Made by a program: the position numbers and the translations under genes. The notes beneath the pieces were generated by a model. It ran no database searches. It saw only the letters and a list, made by a program, of their open reading frames with translations, and was not told the DNA's origin. A DNA stretch of 64,000 nucleotides. It comes from Nonomuraea wenchangensis. Its GTDB lineage: Bacteria > Actinomycetota > Actinomycetes > Streptosporangiales > Streptosporangiaceae. Location: assembly GCF_900111685.1 (NCBI RefSeq), contig NZ_FOHX01000007.1, positions 465,929 to 529,928 on the forward strand, written 5' to 3'. Below, one piece after another: positions 32,940 through 41,043 of the stretch. Numbering within the stretch: the first letter of the stretch is position 1; every line of letters begins with the position of its first letter.

Positions 32940-34574
32940 ATGAGTTTGCACCAGTTGTACGCAGTCCTGCTGGCCGGCGGCCTGGTGTTACTCGCCAGCA
33001 TCGCCGCCGCCCGCACCGCCACCAAGCTCGGCCTGCCCGGCCTGCTGCTGTTCCTGGCGCTCGGCGTGCTGCTCGGCGAGGACGTGCTCGGCATCGACTT
33101 CGACGACGCCCAGCTGGCCCAGCTCCTCGGGACGACGGCGCTGGCGATCATCCTGGTGGAGGGCGGCCTGAGCACCCGCTGGAGCGACATCCGGCGGCTG
33201 ATGCTGCCCTCGGCGCTGCTGTCGGTGCTCGGCGTCGCGGTCAGCGTGGCGATCACGGCGTCAGGGGCGCACCTGCTGCTCGGCCTGGACTGGCAGCTCT
33301 CCCTGTTGCTGGGCGCGATCGTCTCCTCCACCGACGCCGCGGCCGTCTTCTCCGTCCTGCGCGCGCTGCCCCTCCCGCGCCGCGTGGCGGGGCTGGTGGA
33401 GGCCGAGTCCGGCTTCAACGACGCGCCCACCGTCATCCTGGTGATCGTGTTCTCCACCGGCGTCACCGACCTGCCGGACCCGCTCTCCATCGCCGGCCAG
33501 ATCGGCTTCGAGCTGGTGGCCGGAGCCGCGATCGGGCTGGCGATCGGCTGGGCGGGGACGGCGGCGCTGCGGTTCGTGGCGCTGCCGGCCAGCGGCCTGT
33601 ACCCGCTGGCCACCGTCGGCCTGGGCGTCATCGCCTTCGCCGCCGCCGGGGCCGTGCACGCCTCCGGGTTCCTGGCCGCCTACCTGACCGGGCTCCTGCT
33701 GGGCAACGCCGTGCTGCCGCACCGCGCCGCGACCCGGTCGTTCGCCGAGGGGATCGGCTGGCTGGCGCAGATCGGCCTGTTCGTCATGCTCGGCCTGCTG
33801 GTCACGCCGAGCGAGCTGCCCACCGCGCTGCTGCCCGCCGTCCTCATCGGCCTGGTGCTGCTGCTCGTGGCCCGGCCCGTCTCGGTGGCGGCCTGCCTCA
33901 CCCCGTTCCGTATGGGGTGGCGGCACCAGGCCTTCATCTCGTGGGCGGGGCTGCGCGGCGCGGTCCCCATCGTGCTGGCGACCTATCCCATCGTCGCCGC
34001 GGTGCCCGGCAGTCATCAGCTGCTGAACATCGTCTTCGTCCTGGTCGTCATCTTCACCCTGATCCAGGGGCCGACCCTGCCGCTGATCGCCCGGCTGCTG
34101 CGCATCACCCAGCCGCACCAGGCCCGTGAGGTGGAGATCGAGGCGGCGCCGCTGAACGTGCTGGCCGCCGACCTGCTCACGCTCACCATCCCGGCCGGCT
34201 CGCGGATGAACGGCGTGGAGATCTTCGAGCTGCGGCTGCCGAAGCCGTCCATCGTCACTCTGATCATCCGCGACGGCGACACCCTCGTCCCCGAGCCCGA
34301 CACCCCGCTCCGCGAGGGCGACGAGGTGCTCATCGTCACCACGCCCGCCACCCGCGCCGCGGTCGAGAACCGGCTGCGCGCCGTGGGCCGCGGCGGGAGG
34401 CTGGCCCAGTGGCACGACGGGCGCGGCGAGTCCCGCCCGGCGCCCAAGCGGGCGGCGCTGCCGCTGTCCGGCGCGGGCCGGGCCGCCGTCCCGGCCCTCG
34501 TCCGCGCGCGCGAGTCCGTCGCCTCCTGGTGGGCCGGGATCACCCCCAAGGGCCTGCAGCGCGACGAGCCGTAG
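32940..34574 (+). CDS. Potassium (or sodium)/proton antiporter, CPA1 NhaP2-like
   Basis: A 544-residue membrane protein. About 12 helices fill residues 5-390, with the CPA motif 'VEAESGFNDAPTVILVIV' (acidic ion-binding 'FND', about 155-172) and 'STDAAAVFSVL'. A cytoplasmic TrkA-C/RCK_C domain follows (about 400-480: 'PAGSRMNGVEIFELRLPKPSIVTLIIRDG', 'PLREGDEVLIVTTP'), as in NhaP2/CvrA-type K+/H+ antiporters. A 60-residue basic tail is added. ATG at 32940. It may use K+ or Na+; the RCK_C domain favours K+. Convergent with the tetR gene 7 bases downstream. Confidence 0.92.
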   Translation: MSLHQLYAVLLAGGLVLLASIAAARTATKLGLPGLLLFLALGVLLGEDVLGIDFDDAQLAQLLGTTALAIILVEGGLSTRWSDIRRLMLPSALLSVLGVAVSVAITASGAHLLLGLDWQLSLLLGAIVSSTDAAAVFSVLRALPLPRRVAGLVEAESGFNDAPTVILVIVFSTGVTDLPDPLSIAGQIGFELVAGAAIGLAIGWAGTAALRFVALPASGLYPLATVGLGVIAFAAAGAVHASGFLAAYLTGLLLGNAVLPHRAATRSFAEGIGWLAQIGLFVMLGLLVTPSELPTALLPAVLIGLVLLLVARPVSVAACLTPFRMGWRHQAFISWAGLRGAVPIVLATYPIVAAVPGSHQLLNIVFVLVVIFTLIQGPTLPLIARLLRITQPHQAREVEIEAAPLNVLAADLLTLTIPAGSRMNGVEIFELRLPKPSIVTLIIRDGDTLVPEPDTPLREGDEVLIVTTPATRAAVENRLRAVGRGGRLAQWHDGRGESRPAPKRAALPLSGAGRAAVPALVRARESVASWWAGITPKGLQRDEP

Positions 34575-34581
34575 CCGCGTG

Positions 34582-35211
34582 TCAGGCGGGCCGGTTCGCG
34601 CCGCCGCGGTAGCCGATGGAGGAGAGGACGAAGTCCACGACGGTCTCGGCGTAGCGCGGGGCGTCCTCCACCAGCGCGGGCATCTTGTCCAGCGGCGTGG
34701 ACAGGACGTGGTTGACGAGGATGCCGTTGACCGCGTCGAGGACCAGGGCGGGGGAGGTGCCCTTGGGGATCTCGCCGCGCTCGATGGCGAGCAGGACGAG
34801 GTTGCGGAAGATGGTCCGCCACTGCCTGCCCAGGTCCTCCATGGCCTGCCCGAACAGCTCGGGATAGAACTTGGCCTCGATCTGCGCCCGGATGCCGACC
34901 AGCCCGTCGCGGCTCTGCTGCGCCTTGAGCGTCCGGATGGCCATGGCCAGCAGGTCCTCGCGCAGCGAGCCGGTGGACTCGGCCATCACCGGGGTGGTGA
35001 GCGAGGCGAGCGCCGCCACGATGAGCTTCTCCTTGCTCTTCCAGCGGCGGTAGAGCGCGGCCTTGCCCACGCGGGCCCGGCGCGCCACGGCGTCCATGGT
35101 GAAGCCGGCCCAGCCCACCTCGGCGTAGATGTGCAGCGTCGCGTCGAGCACGCGCGGCTCGATGTCGGGGTCCGGCGGCCGTCCCGGCCGTGGCGCGGCA
35201 GCGCTCGTCAT
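34582..35211 (-). CDS. TetR family transcriptional regulator
   Basis: A 209-residue regulator with basic start GRPPDPDIEP, HTH 'FTMDAVARRARVGKAALYRRWKSKEKLI' (about residues 35-62), and a TetR_C domain of the class with 'GQAMEDLGRQWRTIFRNLVLLAIERGEIP'. ATG at 35211 (MTSAA) chosen over ATG 35238 because homology begins after it; neither has a Shine-Dalgarno site, so it may be leaderless. Upstream in the same direction lies an MFS transporter, a plausible target. Confidence 0.88.
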   Translation of the reverse strand: MTSAAAPRPGRPPDPDIEPRVLDATLHIYAEVGWAGFTMDAVARRARVGKAALYRRWKSKEKLIVAALASLTTPVMAESTGSLREDLLAMAIRTLKAQQSRDGLVGIRAQIEAKFYPELFGQAMEDLGRQWRTIFRNLVLLAIERGEIPKGTSPALVLDAVNGILVNHVLSTPLDKMPALVEDAPRYAETVVDFVLSSIGYRGGANRPA

Positions 35212-35377
35212 GAAAACCAGTTTGCCAGGAGAGGGCATCAGCGTCAGCGATCTTCGTCAAGGTTGCGGACAATGATCGTCTTTTTTGGTGCCGGTGGTCG
35301 GGAGCGGTTTCCTCGTGCGGGCGGACGCCTCCCGCCGGTCGGGGTCCGGCGGGAGGCGCGCACGGTCGTCCTCCGGC

Positions 35378-36787
35378 TCAGGAGGTACGGGCCGCGCGGG
35401 CGGCGCGGGCCGCCTCCACCTTGAGCGCGTCGCGTTCGGGGTTGGCCAGCAGGGCGAACAGCGCGCCGCCGATCAGCACGATGACGCCGGCCAGCAGGAA
35501 CGCGCTGGTGTAGCCGTCGGCCGGGGAGCCGCTGGAAGCCTTGGCGGAGTCGAGGACCATGCCCGCGAGCACCGGGCCGGGGACGCCGATCAGGCCGCTC
35601 AGTGCCAGGCCGAGCGACAGGACGCCGGTGCGCTGCGCGGGCGGGGTGATCTGGGCGAGCGTCGGGTTGGCGATCGCGTAGATGCTGGTGCTCAGGCCGT
35701 AGCCGAGCATCAGCAGCGCCATGGGCAGCGCCACGCCGTCCGCGAGGGGGAGCGTCATCAGGGACAGGCCGCCGGCCATCGCCAGCCCGCCGCCGATGAG
35801 GGTACGGACCACGCGGGCCGGGACGCCCCGCTTGAGCGCCCGGTCGCCCCACGCGCCGTAGGCGAACAGGAAGATCACCGAGGTGATGCTCGGCACCCCG
35901 AACAGCGACCCCGCGGTCACGGCCGAGAAGCCGAGCCCCGCCTCGAAGTACGAGGGCAGCCAGGTCAGGACGATCATCACGAGCATGCCGACCGAGGAGA
36001 ACAGCGCCAGGTAGCCGATGAAGGTGCCGGTCAGCAGGATCGAGCGGAGTGGGGCCTTGGTGCCCGCCGTCGGGTCCTCGGGCGAGCCGTCCGCGGCCGT
36101 CGCGGCGGCCTCCTCGGCCGTCTTCTTCGCCGGGCGCGGCGTCACCGGCTCGGCGTAGGGGCCGGTCTTGCCGACGAACGCCCAGCCGATGCACCAGACG
36201 AAGCCCATGATCGCGACGCTGAGGAAGCCGTACTGCCAGCCGAGCGCCGCGATGATCACGACCAGGACCGGCGCGAAGATCAGCTTGCCGAACGAGGCCC
36301 CGGTGGTGAGCAGCGCGGCCGGCAGGCCGCGCCGTTCGTTCGGCCACCAGGAGTAGGCCATCGAGTGCATTACCGAGTTGGAGGGCGCGTCCGCCGCGCC
36401 GAGCAGCAGCCGGGTCACGACGAGCATGCCGGCCGAGGCGGCGAAGAAGATCGGTAGCTGGATCAGCGACCAGAGCAGGACGAGGGTGAACAGCGTGCCC
36501 TTGAGCGGCAGCCGGTCGGCCACGGTGGCGAACAGCAGCGTCACGACGGGGCCGAGCAGGCTGGCGGCGGTGCTGATGGTGCCGAACTGGGTGGCGGTCA
36601 GGCCGAGGTCGGCCATCACGGGCTGGGCGACCAGGCCGAGGATCGCCTTGTCCAGGTAGGCGATCAGCGTGCTGGCGAGCAGCATGAGGGTGATCACCCA
36701 GGCTTTGACCATGCTGGGCTTCGACGGCGGGGCGGCCGTCGTGGAGATCGCTGGTTCGCTGTGCGGGGGAACGCGCTCGCTGACCAT
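35378..36787 (-). CDS. MFS transporter, organic anion/sugar acid type
   Basis: A 469-residue, 12-helix transporter. The first helix pair and loop ('YLDKAILGLVAQPVMADLGLTATQFGTISTAASLLG') and 'RLLLGAADAPSNSVMHSMAYSWWPNERRGLPAALLTTGASFGKLI' are typical of the anion:cation symporter (ACS) group that takes up organic acids. The long central cytoplasmic loop (about 205-245) is charged. It could import the acid handled by the catabolic cluster to the right, or be regulated by the TetR downstream. Divergent from another MFS gene across a 367-base gap. Confidence 0.88.
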   Translation of the reverse strand: MVSERVPPHSEPAISTTAAPPSKPSMVKAWVITLMLLASTLIAYLDKAILGLVAQPVMADLGLTATQFGTISTAASLLGPVVTLLFATVADRLPLKGTLFTLVLLWSLIQLPIFFAASAGMLVVTRLLLGAADAPSNSVMHSMAYSWWPNERRGLPAALLTTGASFGKLIFAPVLVVIIAALGWQYGFLSVAIMGFVWCIGWAFVGKTGPYAEPVTPRPAKKTAEEAAATAADGSPEDPTAGTKAPLRSILLTGTFIGYLALFSSVGMLVMIVLTWLPSYFEAGLGFSAVTAGSLFGVPSITSVIFLFAYGAWGDRALKRGVPARVVRTLIGGGLAMAGGLSLMTLPLADGVALPMALLMLGYGLSTSIYAIANPTLAQITPPAQRTGVLSLGLALSGLIGVPGPVLAGMVLDSAKASSGSPADGYTSAFLLAGVIVLIGGALFALLANPERDALKVEAARAARAARTS

Positions 36788-37154
36788 GGTGGGGGGCTCC
36801 TTGATGAGGACGTGGTCGGCCAGGGGTTCGGGGCAGGGTTCATCGCTCCGCGACGTCGGCGTGGAGCGAGCGGAGGTGCGGAGGTGCGGATGCGCGGGGG
36901 CGAGGAAGGGTGCGGGGGTGCGGGAAGGCGCGCCGGCGCGGGAAGGCGGGGGCGGGGGCGGGTCAGCAGGCGTCCGAGAGGGCTGCTTCGCCCCTGGAAA
37001 AGGGAGGTTGAGCTGCGCGTTTAATATGGACGAAACATGTCTGCAAAACAGAAGCTAGGTCAGCGTTCTCGGGGATGTCAAGAGTGCCCGCCTATTTACA
37101 GACAAAGCGCGTCCGGATTAAGGTGCGGGCATCATCCCCAGCAGAAGGAGTACG
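36788..37154. other. Intergenic region between divergent MFS genes
   Basis: 367 bases without a supportable gene. The first part (about 36,880-36,970) is a purine-skewed G-rich stretch of short imperfect repeats (ggtgcgg, gcgggaaggcg). The part near the plus-strand MFS gene is AT-richer and holds TGTCTGCA at 37039-37046 and its inverse form TACAGACA at 37097-37104. The same half-site occurs as a palindrome at 44833-44851. Promoters for both MFS genes must lie here. Confidence 0.5.
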
Positions 37155-38609
37155 GTGGCGGCACCCGTGACCCGTCGTGCGTCGCACCTCGTGACCGCCG
37201 CGCTGGCCTTCAGCGGCATGGTCGTGGCGATGATGCTCACCCTGGTCGTGCCGATCATCCCCAACCTGCCGCGACTGGTGTCCGCCTCGGTGGACGACGC
37301 GTCCTGGGTCATCACCGCCACGCTGCTGTCCTCGGCCGTGTTCACCCCGGTCAGCGGACGCCTGGGCGACATGTACGGCAAACGGCGCATGATGCTCATC
37401 AGCCTCGCGCTCATGTGCGCCGGATCGCTGATCTGCGCGGCGTCGAGCTGGCTGCCCGTCGTCGTGGCCGGCCGCGCGCTGCAGGGCTGCGCGGTCGGCG
37501 CGATCCCGCTCGGCATCAGCCTCATGCGCGACCTGCTGCCGCCCGGACGGCTCGGCTCGGCCATGGCGCTGATGAGCGCGACCATGGGCGCCGGAGGCGC
37601 GATCGGGCTGCCCCTGGGCGCCCTGGTCGCGCAGTTCGCCGACTGGCACATGCTCTTCCTGGTGGCCGCCGCCATGGGCGCGATCGGCCTGGTGCTGACC
37701 CGCTTCCTCGTGCCGGACTCGCCGCTGCGGACCGGGGGCCGGTTCGACTTCCTGGGAGCGGCCGGTCTGTCGGCCGGGCTGGTGTGCTTCCTGCTGCCCA
37801 TCACCAAGGGCGCCGCCTGGGGCTGGACGAGCCCGCTGACCCTGGGGCTGTTCGCCGCCGCGGTGGTGATCTTCCTGGTCTGGGGGTTCGTGGAGCTGCG
37901 GACCCGCGACGCGCTGGTCGACCTGCGCATGACCGTCCGGCGCGAGGTGCTGATCACGAACGCGGCGTCCGTCGCGTTCGGGTTCGGCATGTTCGGTTCG
38001 AGCCTCGTGTTCCCCCAGCTCCTGCAGGCGCCCGCCGCCACGGGCTACGGCCTGGGGCTGTCCATGCTGGAGGCCGGGCTGTGGATGGCGGTGGGCGGCG
38101 TGATGATGATCGTGCTGTCGCCGGTCTCGGCCCGCCTCACGGGCACGTACGGGCCCAAGGTGACGCTCGTGATCGGCGGCCTGCTCAGCGCCGCCGGGTA
38201 CGGCGGCGCGCTGTTCCTGATGGACGAGGTGTGGCAGGTCGTGGTCGCCTCGACCGTGGTCTCGGCCGGCGCCGGGCTCGGCTACGCCGCCATGCCGGCC
38301 TCGATCATGAACGCGGTCCCGCTGTCGGAGACCGCCGCCGCCAACGGCATCAACTCGCTCATGCGCTCCATCGGCACGTCCCTGGCCAGCGCGGTCATCA
38401 GCGCCGTGCTGGCCGTACAGACCATCCAGCTGGGCTCCGCCGTGCTGCCCTCCCGCACCGGCCTCCAGCAGGCGCTGGCCGTGGCCACCGCCGCGGTGGG
38501 CGCCGCCGTACTCCTGAGCGTGCTGCTGCCCCGCCGGCGGGGCACGGGCGCGGGGCCCGCGCCGCTGCCGGGCGGCGTCCAGGCGGAGCCCGCCGCCAGC
38601 TCGGGCTGA
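37155..38609 (+). CDS. MFS transporter, DHA2 (EmrB/QacA) type
   Basis: A 484-residue transporter with about 14 helices. 'ASWVITATLLSSAVFTPVSGRLGDMYGKRRMM' (motif A, about 45-78) and 'GRALQGCAVGAIPLGISLMRDLLPPGRLGSAMAL' (motifs B/C) are clear. Such pumps export drugs, pathway intermediates or toxic acids by proton antiport. GTG at 37155 follows GAAGGAG by 5 bases. Followed by a VOC-domain gene in the same direction 60 bases on, which may share its transcript. Confidence 0.9.
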   Translation: MAAPVTRRASHLVTAALAFSGMVVAMMLTLVVPIIPNLPRLVSASVDDASWVITATLLSSAVFTPVSGRLGDMYGKRRMMLISLALMCAGSLICAASSWLPVVVAGRALQGCAVGAIPLGISLMRDLLPPGRLGSAMALMSATMGAGGAIGLPLGALVAQFADWHMLFLVAAAMGAIGLVLTRFLVPDSPLRTGGRFDFLGAAGLSAGLVCFLLPITKGAAWGWTSPLTLGLFAAAVVIFLVWGFVELRTRDALVDLRMTVRREVLITNAASVAFGFGMFGSSLVFPQLLQAPAATGYGLGLSMLEAGLWMAVGGVMMIVLSPVSARLTGTYGPKVTLVIGGLLSAAGYGGALFLMDEVWQVVVASTVVSAGAGLGYAAMPASIMNAVPLSETAAANGINSLMRSIGTSLASAVISAVLAVQTIQLGSAVLPSRTGLQQALAVATAAVGAAVLLSVLLPRRRGTGAGPAPLPGGVQAEPAASSG

Positions 38610-38669
38610 CCGGCGGCTCCGCGCCCCGCCTTGCGATCCTTGTCTTGATGCTCCACGGAAAGGTGACAC

Positions 38670-39488
38670 ATGACGGCATACTCCCTTGACCATGTCGCCC
38701 TCGCGGTGCGGCGCTGGGCCCAGGCCGGGCCCGTGCTCGCGGAGCGGTTCGGCGGGCGCTGGACCGGCGGCCACTCCCAGCCCACCTTCAAACCGGCCCA
38801 GCTCCGGTACGCCGATGGCATGGGCGTCGAGCTCCTGGAGCCCGGCAGCGAGCCGGGAGCGTTCGTCCAGCGCTTCCTCGACGGCGCGCAGGCGCCGGCC
38901 CGGTCGCACCACCTCACCTTCAAGGTGCGCGACATCCGGGCCGTACTCGCCGCGGCCCGGTCGCTGGGCTTCGAGCCGATCCTCGTCAACCTGGGCAACC
39001 CGATCTGGCAGGAGGCGTTCCTGCACCCCAAGGCCACCGGGCTCGGCTTCCTCGTCCAGGTGGCCCAGTCCGAGGGGCTGCCCGCCGAGCTGCCCGCGAA
39101 CATGCCGGGCGCGCAGCCGGCCCCCTGGCCGGAGCCGGCGGCCGAGGCCGCCGCGCTGCCGGTGGTCGTCGGACGGGTCGCGAACGAGGACAAGGCGCGC
39201 CTGGTGCTCCGCGACCTGCTCGGCGGCGCCGAGACCACGTGGGGGCCGGGGCTCTCCTCCTACCGCTGGGACGGCGGGTCGGACCTGCTGCTCGCCGCCG
39301 ACCCCGACGAACGGCCCGGGCTCCGGCTCCTCGGCTTCCGGCAGGACGGGGCGGCGGCGTGGGAGCCGTCCGGCGCGCTCCGGGCGGCCGAGGACGAGCC
39401 CGTCGTGCCGGAGCTCGGCATCCGGGTCGCCGATCTGGCGGGCGAGAGCCACGACCGCCTCCCGGACTCCGTCCCCGCGACCCGGTGA
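38670..39488 (+). CDS. VOC superfamily (glyoxalase-like) protein
   Basis: A 272-residue protein made of two vicinal-oxygen-chelate halves (about residues 3-132 and 158-260). The first begins 'YSLDHVALAVRRWAQAGPVLAERFGG' and continues 'MGVELLEPGSEPGAFVQRFLDG....RSHHLTFKVRDIRAVLAAARSLGFEP', with His8 and the His of 'SHHLTFKV' as likely metal ligands; the pattern recalls methylmalonyl-CoA epimerase/dioxygenase-type VOC folds. The second half lacks clear ligands. ATG at 38670 after a ggaaagg ribosome site. Exact reaction unknown; neighbours suggest acyl-CoA or acid metabolism. Confidence 0.82.
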   Translation: MTAYSLDHVALAVRRWAQAGPVLAERFGGRWTGGHSQPTFKPAQLRYADGMGVELLEPGSEPGAFVQRFLDGAQAPARSHHLTFKVRDIRAVLAAARSLGFEPILVNLGNPIWQEAFLHPKATGLGFLVQVAQSEGLPAELPANMPGAQPAPWPEPAAEAAALPVVVGRVANEDKARLVLRDLLGGAETTWGPGLSSYRWDGGSDLLLAADPDERPGLRLLGFRQDGAAAWEPSGALRAAEDEPVVPELGIRVADLAGESHDRLPDSVPATR

Positions 39489-39493
39489 TTCGC

Positions 39494-39528
39494 CCGGTGG
39501 GCGAGGAGACAAACTCCTCGCCCACCGG
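39494..39528. terminator. Strong hairpin, 15-bp perfect stem
   Basis: Arms ccggtgggcgaggag (39494-39508) and ctcctcgcccaccgg (39514-39528) around acaaa. It lies 6 bases after the VOC gene stop and serves as its terminator; no U-run. Confidence 0.85.
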
Positions 39529-39540
39529 CACCGGGACGCG

Positions 39541-39585
39541 CGATCCCCGCCCCCGCCGGACTGGTGCCGGTGGGGGCGGGGATCG
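39541..39585. terminator. Second strong hairpin, 19-bp stem
   Basis: Arms 39541-39559 and 39567-39585 pair over 19 positions with one G-T pair, around a 7-base loop. Placed 25 bases before the stop of the convergent binding-protein gene (39610), it probably terminates that minus-strand operon, back to back with the hairpin at 39494-39528. Confidence 0.8.
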
Positions 39586-39609
39586 GGGGTTTCCTGTCCT
39601 CGCGGGGCC

Positions 39610-41007
39610 TTACTGGCCGTCGACGATGAAGTAGCCGCCCACGTCCGCCAGCGGCGTCAGCGGCGCCAGCTTCTTGGCGGTGGCGTCGTACTTCACCACG
39701 CCCGCGCAGGCCGGGGTGAGCACCCGGCCGGCCGGCCAGGACTGCGAGCAGGTGACACCGGGGATGGCCTCGTAGGTGAACGAGCCGCCGTTCAGCACCG
39801 TGGCCAGCTTCTCCGCGGTGGGCTCACCCTCGATCTTGGCGAACGCCTGCAGGAAGAGGTCGGCCGCCCAGTACGTCGTAACGGTGCCGATGCCGTCCGG
39901 CGGCGCGTCCGACCCGATGGCCTTGAGGTCCTCCCTGACCTGGGCGAACTTGTCCTCGCCGAACGCCAGGGCGCCCTGGGACGTGGTGCCGTACATGCCG
40001 TCCACCGTCTGCGCGGTGCCGGCGTTGTCGAGCAGCGCCTGCGCGGCCTGGCCGTAGAGCATGTCGCCGGTCCAGCCGAGCGACTTCAGCGCGCCGAGCA
40101 CGCCCAGCAGGGCGGGCGCGGTGACGCTGGCCGACACGACGTCGGCGCCGGACGACATGATGCGCGAGGCGATGGGGGTGTAGTCGGACAGCGGGGGTTC
40201 GGTGGCGCTCGGCAGGTCCGCCTCCGCGTACACGACGTCGATGCCGAGGTTGGCGGCGATGGCCTTGGCCGAGATGACGCCGGCCTTGCCGTACGGGTCG
40301 GACGAGGCGAAGACGCCGAACTTGATCGACGCGGGGTCCTTGCCCGACGCCTTCAGGTACTGCTCCAGAGACGACGACGAGCCGACGACCTTGCCGGGCA
40401 GCGCCTCCGCGCACGACGCCTGGCCCGAGGTGCTGAACATCCACGGGTTCTTGTCCCAGGCGCAGAAGTCCTGCCCCAGCCAGCCGAACGTCGGGACCTT
40501 GTTCTTGACGATGTAGTCGCCGTTCACGCCGGACGCCGGCACGTACGGCACCAGGGCGAAGACCTTCTCGGACTCGACCAGGCTCTGCGTGGCGTGCTGG
40601 GAGGCGGCCGGTTGCCCGTTGTCGTCCTGGAAGCCCGCGTACTCGAAGGTGTAGCCGTTGACGCCGCCCTCGCGGTTGGCACGCTCCAGCCGGGCCTTGG
40701 CGCCGACGTCGAGACCCGGCAGCGTGTGCTGGCCTGCCTTGGTGTTGGTCCCGGTCCCGCCGACGGTGATGACCTTGCCGTTGACGCCGCGTACGGTGTC
40801 GCCGGTGAGCTCGGGCAGCTCGCCGAGGATCTTGACGATCTCCTCGCCGGCCTGCTGCGCGGTCAGCGGTTTGGCCGCGACGGCCGGGCGGGAGGCCGGT
40901 TCGGGGGAGCCGGAGGAGCCGCCGCCGCACGCCGTGAGCGACAGGGCGGCCGTCACGGCGACCAGGGTGTTGAACCGCCGGAGCCGGCGGGTGCGCGCAG
41001 AGGTCAT
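39610..41007 (-). CDS. Branched-chain-type ABC substrate-binding lipoprotein
   Basis: A 465-residue exported lipoprotein of the LivJ/LivK-like periplasmic-binding family 6. Signal with lipobox LTAC (Cys27). The fold begins 'VITVGGTGTNTKAGQHTLPGLDVGAKARLERANREGGVNGYTFEYAGFQDDNG' and includes 'VPYVPASGVNGDYIVKNKVPTFGW'. Members transport amino acids, but in catabolic clusters they carry aromatic, aliphatic or cyclic carboxylates. Last gene of the importer unit transcribed leftwards from about 44.8 kb; the neighbourhood of acyl-CoA genes suggests a carboxylic acid substrate. Confidence 0.9.
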   Translation of the reverse strand: MTSARTRRLRRFNTLVAVTAALSLTACGGGSSGSPEPASRPAVAAKPLTAQQAGEEIVKILGELPELTGDTVRGVNGKVITVGGTGTNTKAGQHTLPGLDVGAKARLERANREGGVNGYTFEYAGFQDDNGQPAASQHATQSLVESEKVFALVPYVPASGVNGDYIVKNKVPTFGWLGQDFCAWDKNPWMFSTSGQASCAEALPGKVVGSSSSLEQYLKASGKDPASIKFGVFASSDPYGKAGVISAKAIAANLGIDVVYAEADLPSATEPPLSDYTPIASRIMSSGADVVSASVTAPALLGVLGALKSLGWTGDMLYGQAAQALLDNAGTAQTVDGMYGTTSQGALAFGEDKFAQVREDLKAIGSDAPPDGIGTVTTYWAADLFLQAFAKIEGEPTAEKLATVLNGGSFTYEAIPGVTCSQSWPAGRVLTPACAGVVKYDATAKKLAPLTPLADVGGYFIVDGQ

Positions 41008-41043
41008 GCTGTTTGCCTTTCGAAAGGTTCGTTGGCCGGGGGG

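Noticed and set aside
36880..36975. G-rich stretch as a possible G-quadruplex control element
   Set aside because: The purine skew is clear but short repeats in such GC-rich DNA arise easily and no regular G-tract spacing is seen.
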